A stretch of DNA of 64,000 nucleotides from Qipengyuania aquimaris. Lineage in GTDB: Bacteria > Pseudomonadota > Alphaproteobacteria > Sphingomonadales > Sphingomonadaceae. Positions 1-7,156 of the stretch are shown piece after piece. The notes under the pieces were generated by a model that was given only the letters and a program-made list of their open reading frames with translations, did not search any database and was not told the DNA's origin. The stretch lies in contig NZ_WTYI01000001.1 of NCBI RefSeq assembly GCF_009827445.1, positions 1-64,000 of the forward strand, in the 5' to 3' direction. A program made the translations under genes and the position numbers. Position 1 is the first letter of the stretch; every line of letters starts with the position of its first letter.

Positions 1-16
1 CGGGTCGTTACCTGCC

Positions 17-78
17 GGTCCGCTTTTGGCCCACGCCTAACTCGGCAAATCAGTCACGAACTGGGTGGGAAGCGGACC
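17..78. repeat. Degraded intergenic inverted-repeat element, copy 1
   Basis: In the first 249 bases I see no gene. The stretch holds 9-bp inverted arms, GGTCCGCTT at 17-25 and AAGCGGACC at 70-78. The 12-mer GTCCGCTTTTGG (18-29) recurs at 1774-1785, and GGGTGG-N-AAGCGG (63-75) recurs at 1880-1892, so the two intergenic stretches are related. This is the look of a small dispersed non-coding repeat; its family is not identified. Confidence 0.4.
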
Positions 79-249
79 GTCCGATATCGCGGTTTCAAGC
101 ATGCTAAGAAACCGTAGAATTGCCACAACGCTGATGGTGGCCCCCCGACCCAATTACTTCCAGTCCCTGTGTGCTCAAAGCTGCCGCCCTTCGAGAGTAA
201 CTCGCTGACGAAAGCGATATCTTAACGGCAACACCTTACATCGATTGTC

Positions 250-1110
250 ATGGATAATCGGAGATATGGGGTGGGACGTGCCGACGACGATCAATCGCGT
301 CACGTGGTCAACTTTCTCTGCATCGGGGCGATACTAATTGTCATCGCCATCCTTTCTTATCCGGATGCAGATGATTTCTACTACAGATCTGCCTATCGCG
401 CCGTGGTCCTCGGGGGCTTGGCGTTCATCTGTTTCGGTTTAGCCGCCTGGTATCAATTCAAAGGCCCGGAGCGATCAGATCGAAGCTTCGGCAAGAGACG
501 GCGTGCAGCAGCACGCAGGTCGAACCATGATCCCCTAAATGCTGGTTCATCGAGCGCGGCTGCGATGCCGATGTCCCCGTCCATTCCCGAAGCGAAAGGT
601 CGGCGCGGAGCAGGTCGGATAACCTATATCGAAAGGGGATCGATTACACCGAGTAGACCCACTGATCTTGGCTTCGAAATAGTGGCCCGATCTACTCTTT
701 TCTCCAGTAAGCTGGGTGCGGTGCTTTCGCTCGGTGGGCAGGTACTTGAAAGCGACGTCGCCTACTCGCTGGATTGCCGCTTTCATCCCGCTTGGATTGG
801 CCTGGCGAATTGCCCAAGCATATCGTCACCAGAATTCCCGGGCATCGTGAAATTCTTCATGGGAAAATTCAGCCCCGTCAGCCGCTCCACGGATAGTATC
901 ACCTATTTGCTGCATCCGATGGAAGCCCCGGCTCATATGTTTCGGGTGGATCATGATGGAGTGGTGCGGTTCTCGAACGATGAAAAATATGCCAACCTCG
1001 ACATATTGACCGACACCCTACCGCTGTTGATGGCGCTTGACACGTGGCATGAATTGGCGCCTGACCCGGGGCGCCTCATATTTTTTGCCGTTCCAGGTCA
1101 CCTGGCCTGA
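250..1110 (+). CDS. Hypothetical protein with two predicted membrane segments
   Basis: A 286-residue protein I cannot assign to a family. It has two hydrophobic stretches near the N-terminus (about residues 21-37 and 50-66), then a strongly basic linker (GKRRRAAARR, about residues 81-90), then a roughly 190-residue soluble region. This suggests an inner-membrane protein with a cytoplasmic C-terminal domain. The ATG at 250 follows no strong Shine-Dalgarno sequence, so the start is provisional. It faces the next gene (1153-1740, minus strand). No function is proposed. Confidence 0.55.
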   Translation: MDNRRYGVGRADDDQSRHVVNFLCIGAILIVIAILSYPDADDFYYRSAYRAVVLGGLAFICFGLAAWYQFKGPERSDRSFGKRRRAAARRSNHDPLNAGSSSAAAMPMSPSIPEAKGRRGAGRITYIERGSITPSRPTDLGFEIVARSTLFSSKLGAVLSLGGQVLESDVAYSLDCRFHPAWIGLANCPSISSPEFPGIVKFFMGKFSPVSRSTDSITYLLHPMEAPAHMFRVDHDGVVRFSNDEKYANLDILTDTLPLLMALDTWHELAPDPGRLIFFAVPGHLA

Positions 1111-1152
1111 GAAACTAGCATAGCCGTCGGTTAGGATGACATGGTCTAAATA

Positions 1153-1740
1153 TCATCCGGAAGAAAGATTCACTTCGACCGGAAGTCCGTGGCCGTACTC
1201 CTTCCAGTAGGGGTGCGAAGGTATAGCGCATAGGGCCTCTTCCAAATATCCTGGCGGCAGCTCGAGATCTTGAGTGTGGCGAGCCCAAAGTTTCCTTCGA
1301 TTGTGATCGACGGAAATCAAATAGCCCGCTTCTTGTTTCGCAAAGATAGTGATCAGGGTTCTCCTACCACCCGACGAGATGATAGAATATGGCGCGGGTC
1401 CGCTGTTATGGGCTTCCCAGATTTCTCTGAGGTCATCGGGCAAGGCTTCGCGATAATTTTCGCGCGAGATATCCGGTTCAAAATCTATCCTGAAAGAAAC
1501 CGGATCGTCTAGGCGTCCGTGATCGGCCGAGATTACGATCTTGTGATCGAAATCAATCAAGACGCGCGATTTGGCTTCAAACATCTTTACCTCGTAAGCA
1601 TTCAGCCCCAATTCGGGTGAAGAGCGTAAGTCCCTATACTTAAACCCGTTAAGATAATTTTGGCAGCCCGGCGATAGGGCCGATGACGAATCTTCTGCGA
1701 TAGTTTGGAGTGAGCGCTCGCTTCCCTCCCCGCGCGCCAC
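1153..1740 (-). CDS. Hypothetical protein
   Basis: A 195-residue reading frame with no recognised domain, signal peptide or membrane segment. The only start upstream of residue 52 is a GTG at 1740; an internal ATG near residue 52 is an alternative, giving a protein of about 144 residues. Composition is mixed charged/hydrophobic, as in a real soluble protein, and no better frame competes across the interval. It is convergent with the membrane protein on its left. Treat both existence and start as uncertain. Confidence 0.45.
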   Translation of the reverse strand: MARGEGSERSLQTIAEDSSSALSPGCQNYLNGFKYRDLRSSPELGLNAYEVKMFEAKSRVLIDFDHKIVISADHGRLDDPVSFRIDFEPDISRENYREALPDDLREIWEAHNSGPAPYSIISSGGRRTLITIFAKQEAGYLISVDHNRRKLWARHTQDLELPPGYLEEALCAIPSHPYWKEYGHGLPVEVNLSSG

Positions 1741-1773
1741 ATATTCAGGACACGTGGGGCAAGCGCAATCTGC

Positions 1774-1893
1774 GTCCGCTTTTGGGCAACAAAGTGCTTT
1801 GCGTTGATGGCTGAGAACGGGTCGCTAGCCGACAGTCCGAATTCGTCACTTCGTTAGCGCGGCGAAGGCGTCGTCAGATGGGTGGAAAGCGGT
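1774..1893. repeat. Degraded intergenic inverted-repeat element, copy 2
   Basis: This intergenic stretch shares the 12-mer GTCCGCTTTTGG (1774-1785) and the GGGTGG-N-AAGCGG word (1880-1892) with the segment at 17-78. Here the arms CCGCTTT (1776-1782) and AAAGCGG (1886-1892) are inverted and about 100 bases apart. A weaker echo (CGGGTC...AGCCG...GTCC) lies at 3496-3517. I see no gene in it. Confidence 0.35.
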
Positions 1894-1992
1894 CATTGAA
1901 CTGGCGTGTTATCGCAGAGGCGCGAAGCGGAGCAGTAAATAGCTGTTTGGCAAACAGAAACCTTTGTCCGTTACACAGCTGGTTTCTTGAAG

Positions 1993-2730
1993 ATGGGTCT
2001 AGCACAGGAGCGACGCTTGGCAGGGCGGGCGAGTACGATCGGATTGTTGCTGTGCATCGCTGCGCTCACGGGATGCGGCGACCGCTTTCCCGATTACAAT
2101 TACAAGATGACGGTCCACGCGGGCGGGCAACAGTTTTCGAGTGTCCGCCACGTCGAAGTGACCGAGGGCATGTCCATCATCAGCCGTAAGGTCGAAGGCG
2201 AGGCGGTAGTCATAGACCGTAACGGCCGCACATATTACGCCTTGTTGTCGCGACCAGAGAACGCCGATTACGCCGCCTTCGTGGCAGGTATGGCCCTGGG
2301 CGATCACGTCCCGCGCGACGATCCGCAACGCAGCGAAGTCCAGCAAGCGATCGATGAATGGTATGAAGAGCGCTCAACGCAGGACAGCTTTGGCGAGGCG
2401 GCAGAATTTCTGCAGGCAATGGTGAAGGTGGAAGGTGCACAAGACCTTCCGCGAACACTACCGCCGCGTCGCAATCGCGAGCCCACGCAGGCCTGGCCGA
2501 TGTTTGTTACGTTCAGTAACCCTTCCGACCCTCGCACCGTGAGTGAAGTGTCGCCCGAAGCCATCGGCGTCGATCGCATCACGATCGAAATCACCGATGA
2601 AGATGTGACGACCGGGATCGAAAAGAGGCTCCCCAATTTCGGACCCGAAAGCGGCTTTCAGGCTTGGGCACGTGATCTTGAATTTGATGATCCGATACGG
2701 AGTGTGTTGGGCGGATTCCGGCAGGAATAA
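1993..2730 (+). CDS. Predicted lipoprotein, tandem copy A
   Basis: An exported protein of unknown function. After a basic N-terminus comes a hydrophobic stretch ending in a lipobox (LTGC), so the mature protein should be lipid-anchored at that Cys. The ATG at 1993 is preferred over an in-frame TTG at 1987. The body is nearly the same as that of the gene starting at 2734; the pair arose by duplication of about 584 bases. Identity ends near residue 213, after which this copy has its own tail (ending GGFRQE). The copies are three bases apart and so co-transcribed. No family is recognised. Confidence 0.65.
   Translation: MGLAQERRLAGRASTIGLLLCIAALTGCGDRFPDYNYKMTVHAGGQQFSSVRHVEVTEGMSIISRKVEGEAVVIDRNGRTYYALLSRPENADYAAFVAGMALGDHVPRDDPQRSEVQQAIDEWYEERSTQDSFGEAAEFLQAMVKVEGAQDLPRTLPPRRNREPTQAWPMFVTFSNPSDPRTVSEVSPEAIGVDRITIEITDEDVTTGIEKRLPNFGPESGFQAWARDLEFDDPIRSVLGGFRQE
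2047..2630 (+). repeat. Direct repeat unit 1 (lipoprotein gene body)
   Basis: From the lipobox region to just before the C-terminal tail, this segment matches 2758-3341 at a constant offset of 711 bases with scattered, mostly third-position changes. The substitutions imply a duplication that has been under protein-level selection rather than a very recent event. Confidence 0.8.
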
Positions 2731-2733
2731 TCA

Positions 2734-3453
2734 ATGAGCAGAAGCATCTTTCTAGTATTGCTGTGCATCGCTGCGCTCACTGGATGCGGTGACCGCTTTC
2801 CCGATTACAGTTACAAGATGACGGTCCACGCGGGCGGGCAACAGTTTTCGAGTGTCCGTCATGTCGAAGTGACCGAGGGCATGTCCATCATCAGTCGCAA
2901 GGTCGAAGGCGAAGCCGTCGTCATCGATCGCAATGGCCGCACATATTACGCCTTGTTGTCACGTCCGGACAATGCCGATTACGCCGCCTTCGTGGCAGGC
3001 ATGGCACTGCGAGACCACGTCCCACGCGACGGTGCGCAACGCAGCGAAGTCCAGCAGGCGATCGACGAATGGTACGAAGAACGCTCGACGCAGGACAGTT
3101 TCGGCGATGCTGCAGAATTTCTGCAGGCGATGGTGAAGGTCGAAGGCGCACACGACCTGCCGCGAACACTCCCCCCGCGTCGCAATCGCGAGCCGACGCA
3201 GGCCTGGCCGATGTTTGTCACGTTCAGTAACCCTTCCGACCCGCGCACCGTGCGTGAAGTGTCGCCCGAAGCCATCGGCATCGATCGCATCACCATCGAA
3301 ATCACCGATGAGGACGTGACGACCGGAATCGAGGAAAGGTTGCCAGCCCCGAGATTGGGTGCATTCGGTAGGCAGGCGACAAACTATCAAGGTAAGAGTG
3401 TTGTTGTGCCACTAGGGCGTGAGATGTTTACTACTGTCGGATACTACAAATAG
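2734..3453 (+). CDS. Predicted lipoprotein, tandem copy B
   Basis: A 239-residue lipoprotein with a short, ideal signal (MSRSIFLVLLCIAALTGC) and lipobox LTGC at residues 15-18. It is a close paralogue of the gene ending at 2730. Differences in the shared body are few (for example E/D, G/R and D/H exchanges), but from about residue 205 the sequence is unrelated to copy A and ends in VGYYK. One copy has therefore had its C-terminus replaced, by recombination or by frame change at the duplication edge. Function is unknown; the envelope location is inferred from the lipobox. Confidence 0.7.
   Translation: MSRSIFLVLLCIAALTGCGDRFPDYSYKMTVHAGGQQFSSVRHVEVTEGMSIISRKVEGEAVVIDRNGRTYYALLSRPDNADYAAFVAGMALRDHVPRDGAQRSEVQQAIDEWYEERSTQDSFGDAAEFLQAMVKVEGAHDLPRTLPPRRNREPTQAWPMFVTFSNPSDPRTVREVSPEAIGIDRITIEITDEDVTTGIEERLPAPRLGAFGRQATNYQGKSVVVPLGREMFTTVGYYK
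2758..3341 (+). repeat. Direct repeat unit 2 (lipoprotein gene body)
   Basis: Second copy of the roughly 584-base unit seen at 2047-2630. Similarity stops abruptly at about 3341, before the gene's stop codon, so the duplication boundary lies inside the reading frame. Confidence 0.8.
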
Positions 3454-3578
3454 GCATTATACCGTGACGAACCTATAAACGGCATGTCAGCAATCGGGTC
3501 CTTAGCCGCCCGTCCACTTCTGAGAAGCTATTAACTCAGTGTCAGAGCGTAGGGCAGAATCTATTGGTTCAACTTATG

Positions 3579-5621
3579 CTAGCCAAGAGTATTGCCCCGC
3601 TTTGCCCCTTTGCGGACTGGCTCGGGAGAGCCTTTAGTTCTCAATCCCGAATTATTTACGTACTCAAGCGCATCAGTTAGCGATAGTGGCTCGGAGAAGA
3701 GATAGCCTTGCATACGTCTCAAGCCGATTTGTCGAGCACGCAGTGCCTGGTCCGATGTTTCAATGCCTTCGATTGTGCAACTTATTCCAAGCTGCTGGCT
3801 CAAGGCCCAGATGGAGGAAACAACCGCCTTGCTTTTTCCGCTCTCCAAGAGCGAGTTGGCAAACTCTCGATCAATCTTGATTTGATCAAGGGGTAAGCGG
3901 TTGATGTATGCTAAGCTCGAGTAACCTGTCCCAAAATCGTCAAGCGCCACATGAAAGCCGCGATGCCGAAGGTTCGCAATCACCTCGACCGCCTTGCTAA
4001 AATCTCCGATCAACGCGGTTTCAGTAAGTTCGAAAGTGATCCGTCGCCTCGGGGTTCGATGCTTGCGGGCTAGAGTCTCTATTCTGTCGAGCAGCTTGTC
4101 GTTTTGTAGGTCCCACGCCGATAGATTTATCTGGATAGAGACTGCGTCAGGGAAGTGCGGTATCGCTGCAAAGGCCTTTTGCATCACGATGTCTGAAAGC
4201 TCGCTAATGCGCCCACTCGACTCGACTAGCTCGATAAATCTGGCTGTATCGATTCTATGCGCCGGGGCCTCGCCCCATCTCGCGAGCGCCTCGAGAGCAA
4301 GCGGCTGTTTGGTATCGAAGTCTATAATCGGTTGAAACAAGACCTGCAACGTTTCCGAAAAGTTTGAATTTCGAACGTTTTCGGTAGCAATTTTCTCGGC
4401 CAAGAACTGTTCTTCACTGCGTTGAGAGAATATGACTAATCGACCGGGTTCTTTTTTCGCTTGATACAGTGCGGCATCGGCACGCTCTAGGCACTCGCCC
4501 ATTGAAAGTCGTTGGGTTTTCCTCAGGCCAATCGAAGCTGTTACTTTGTAAGATCTAAGCTCAGTTCTAATCGGTTGGGAAATTGACGTTAGCAAATCTG
4601 TAAGAATTGCCACCACATACGGCTCATCGAAAGAGCCATCGAGCAGGATCACGAATTCATCCCCGCCTAGGCGACCAAAAGAAAGGTCACGCTGCCGCTC
4701 GCCTAAGCGTCGACACACTTCGACCAAAACAAGGTCGCCTTCGGTGTGCCCATAAAGGTCATTGATCCTCTTAAAGCCATCAAGATCTAGAATGGCGAGC
4801 CATGGAGATTCAGCTGTATCATCTTGCAGTAAGCTGGCCAAATCCGACAAGATGGCGCGACGGTTGGGAACGCCAGTCAGTAAGTCTACAAAAGCGTACT
4901 CCTTAAGTTCTTCTGTTAACTCGTCGAGGTTTACTGCGCGTCGCTCTAGATCAACCATAGAGTTGAAAAGTGAATGAAATTCAGCCCTCTGTATCAAGGA
5001 TATCCTCAAAACTAAGATGCAAAGAACCGTGAGAGTTATCACCACCTCGATCGAGTTTGGGTGTCCTTCCGTTAGGAAAACGACTGAGGACGGAACCACA
5101 CTCGATATCGCGGCGGATATTGCAGCTTTGGGAATCAAGCCAAGGGCCAGAATGGTTACCAATGTCGTCACGGCGACCGTAAAATGACTGAGGCTCTGTT
5201 GGTTGTGATCCCCAGAGGAATATGTAGTCAAACCCCAAAAGGCTGTCATCAGACCAATCACCAATCCTAGCAGCGGCATTTGTTCAAGATCAGAAGCTAA
5301 CCTTCTTTCGGAGCGCGTTCGGGTCTTAGCGTCTGACCAATACGCGGCTCTCCATAGGCAAACGCTCACGACCACGGCCGGCATAATGGAATTGAAAAAG
5401 AACGGGCCAGTGCCCTGATAATGGATGGCTGAGATTGTCGTGGTTGTAATGATCACTGCATAAAGTAGCTGCAGCCTAAACCTGACTCGTTTTGTGAGCT
5501 CTCGCGCATAGAGTGGATCGCGCAGATCCGGCCCACCACCGAATTGTTGCGATACCCATTGCAAGCAAGCCAAAAAGGCTCTTCGCAAGGATGACAAGGA
5601 CAAAGGCATCAATCTGCGCAT
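3579..5621 (-). CDS. Membrane-bound GGDEF-EAL protein (cyclic-di-GMP turnover)
   Basis: A 680-residue signalling enzyme. The N-terminal 210 residues hold about five or six membrane segments. A GGDEF domain follows (DLLTGVPNRR near 246-255, GGDEF at 319-323), then an EAL domain from about 425 to 650. EAL catalytic landmarks are intact: EAL at 444-446, ELTET, DDFGTGYSS, KID and QGY. Both cyclase and phosphodiesterase activities are therefore possible. The product-inhibition motif is imperfect: RQRD is six residues before GGDEF instead of the usual five. It lies on the same strand as, and downstream of, the PilZ/DUF4402 pair next to the fimbrial operon, which suggests a role in controlling that fibre. 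Confidence 0.9.
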   Translation of the reverse strand: MRRLMPLSLSSLRRAFLACLQWVSQQFGGGPDLRDPLYARELTKRVRFRLQLLYAVIITTTTISAIHYQGTGPFFFNSIMPAVVVSVCLWRAAYWSDAKTRTRSERRLASDLEQMPLLGLVIGLMTAFWGLTTYSSGDHNQQSLSHFTVAVTTLVTILALGLIPKAAISAAISSVVPSSVVFLTEGHPNSIEVVITLTVLCILVLRISLIQRAEFHSLFNSMVDLERRAVNLDELTEELKEYAFVDLLTGVPNRRAILSDLASLLQDDTAESPWLAILDLDGFKRINDLYGHTEGDLVLVEVCRRLGERQRDLSFGRLGGDEFVILLDGSFDEPYVVAILTDLLTSISQPIRTELRSYKVTASIGLRKTQRLSMGECLERADAALYQAKKEPGRLVIFSQRSEEQFLAEKIATENVRNSNFSETLQVLFQPIIDFDTKQPLALEALARWGEAPAHRIDTARFIELVESSGRISELSDIVMQKAFAAIPHFPDAVSIQINLSAWDLQNDKLLDRIETLARKHRTPRRRITFELTETALIGDFSKAVEVIANLRHRGFHVALDDFGTGYSSLAYINRLPLDQIKIDREFANSLLESGKSKAVVSSIWALSQQLGISCTIEGIETSDQALRARQIGLRRMQGYLFSEPLSLTDALEYVNNSGLRTKGSPEPVRKGAKRGNTLG

Positions 5622-5655
5622 CTGCCAAGTTTATGAGAAAACGGTCGATTTTCGG

Positions 5656-5665
5656 TTAACGGTAC
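5656..5665. promoter_or_regulatory. Possible degenerate copy of the GTAACGTTAC palindrome
   Basis: TTAACGGTAC lies 35 bases upstream of the GGDEF-EAL start and matches 8 of 10 positions of the perfect palindromes at 7025 and 13369. The rest of the 229-base gap 5622-5850 shows nothing else I can name. Weak on its own. Confidence 0.25.
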
Positions 5666-5850
5666 GAAATTACTTAGACGAATTGAAAGGATGGAAGGCG
5701 GGCGGCAAATTATTAAATCTGGACGTCTGTAAGTCAGTACCAGGCGGCGAAGACATTGCTGCATCGCAGTTTGAACCTGTCTTTGGCTGAATCTTTCCAG
5801 TTTTTTGTGTGAAAGGGGGGCTTGGGACTTTGGTGGGCGCCCGACGATAT

Positions 5851-6360
5851 TTAATTGTATGTGACGTGAAGAGTGATTTCGGCGCGATATCGATCCGCTG
5901 GGGTATGCTCACTAGTTTGAATGGTGCCCCCAACAAAAACAGAATCTTCGCCGATTGCATCAAGGTTCCCGGTCCAGTCTGTTGCGCCGGAATTCAGGCT
6001 TTTAACGGTGATGTTATTGACCTGAAGGGCGGTGCCGCTTTGATCGCCGCGGGCCGTGACCTGTGCCTGCAGTGCGATAGAATATTTCCGATCGTTTGCT
6101 CCCCTTATGGCGAAGCGTGCTGATCGTTTGCCGGAATCTTGTACTAAATCATTCGGCAAAACGGTCACGGATCGATTGGATCCGGCTTCAAATTGACCGA
6201 AATCCAGCTGACGCTGTGCGACCACGTTGATAGGATCTACCACGGTCGTAATAGCTTGTCCGCCCGCTGTCGCTGCGTCACTCACTTGGGCGTAAGCTGG
6301 CGTACTTCCGGAAGCGAAAGTTATAGCGAGCACATACATAAGATGCCTAAAAGTCATCAT
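5851..6360 (-). CDS. DUF4402 pilin-like secreted protein
   Basis: A 169-residue exported protein. A Sec signal peptide ends at AYA-Q (about residue 24). The mature part shows the DUF4402 pattern: an early LDFGQF segment, a middle region of short beta strands and a C-terminal strand ending ITLHVTYN, which resembles the closing strand of CU-type pilins. The start is set at the double ATG (6360/6357), because the signal peptide begins there and only one base separates it from the stop of the PilZ gene. It is probably a surface-fibre subunit or an accessory to the usher system encoded on the other side of the regulator. Confidence 0.75.
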   Translation of the reverse strand: MMTFRHLMYVLAITFASGSTPAYAQVSDAATAGGQAITTVVDPINVVAQRQLDFGQFEAGSNRSVTVLPNDLVQDSGKRSARFAIRGANDRKYSIALQAQVTARGDQSGTALQVNNITVKSLNSGATDWTGNLDAIGEDSVFVGGTIQTSEHTPADRYRAEITLHVTYN

Positions 6361-6361
6361 A

Positions 6362-6928
6362 TCAACGACCCGTAAGCAGTCGTGACATCTCGTGGATCGG
6401 CATGCCATTAGAGAAGGCAAATCCAATACGATCGTTTTCGCCCCATTTCGCGGTAGCGCCCTCAAAATAGCGCTTACCGATCTTGAGCGTTGCCAGTGCA
6501 CCATTTCGAATTTGATCCGAGACCAGGGCGCAGACGCCCTTCTGGGAGAAATTGACCGTTTCAGCCTCGACTCTGTTTCCATCTACGAAGATTGAGGTCG
6601 GTGCAGATATGGGAACGCGTACCGAACGGTAGCGCTTGGAGAAGAGATCTTTCGGCGCCAGTACCTCATGATTGGCAACACCAAACCGACCACCGTCGAC
6701 CCAGATCACCTCTGCTTTCCTGAAAGGCTCGTCCCCCCAGCGATAACGCAGTTCCTGCCCAACTTTCAGACCGGTCTCAGTCTCAAAGCCGGCGCCGGTG
6801 GTTGAGATATCGCGCATGAGGGCAACTAGCGTTTGTCCCTCGGCCTCTATGCAAACAGGCTTGAAGGTTCTTACTGCTCTGACCTTTGAGCGGCGTTCTG
6901 AACCGAGATATTGTTCCATGATCAGCAT
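6362..6928 (-). CDS. Tandem PilZ-domain protein (cyclic-di-GMP receptor)
   Basis: A cytoplasmic protein of about 188 residues with two PilZ-like halves. The first has a basic ERRSKVR segment followed by RDISTTGAGF, the usual RxxxR plus D/NxSxxG signature. The second has KRYRSVRV followed by NFSQKGV. This signature binds cyclic di-GMP in the PilZ family. The start at 6928 is chosen because GGAG lies six bases before that ATG; ATG 6940 and TTG 6949 are alternatives. It heads a two-gene unit with the DUF4402 gene one base downstream and is divergent from the regulator at 7157. Confidence 0.8.
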   Translation of the reverse strand: MLIMEQYLGSERRSKVRAVRTFKPVCIEAEGQTLVALMRDISTTGAGFETETGLKVGQELRYRWGDEPFRKAEVIWVDGGRFGVANHEVLAPKDLFSKRYRSVRVPISAPTSIFVDGNRVEAETVNFSQKGVCALVSDQIRNGALATLKIGKRYFEGATAKWGENDRIGFAFSNGMPIHEMSRLLTGR

Positions 6929-7024
6929 CGAATTCTCCATCTGAACCAATCCGGGCCCACGCCCGGAATAAGTGCACTGAAGTTCGCTGAACCCGGATCA
7001 AAAATTCAGTTTTTCGCGGAGAAG

Positions 7025-7034
7025 GTAACGTTAC
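7025..7034. promoter_or_regulatory. Perfect palindrome GTAACGTTAC, candidate operator
   Basis: A perfect 10-bp palindrome followed by A, in the divergent gap between the PilZ/DUF4402 unit and the membrane regulator. The same 11 bases occur at 13369-13379, before the last fimbrial gene. A direct repeat, GTTACAAGCGTTACAT, lies nearby at about 7076-7091, and its second half matches the flank of the 13369 site. A binding site for the regulator encoded at 7157 is the natural hypothesis. Confidence 0.55.
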
Positions 7035-7156
7035 AACCCCAGTTTCCCCGCATTTTTCAACGAAAAGAGCTGTGGGTTACAAGCGTTACATGATTTCCTA
7101 ACCAGCTATTAATATATTACTGGAACAATGTTCAGGCATATTCATAGGGGCAGACT

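Noticed and set aside
6361-6582. Longer N-terminus for the DUF4402 gene, starting at 6582
   Set aside because: It would run through the PilZ gene, and the signal peptide starts at 6360.
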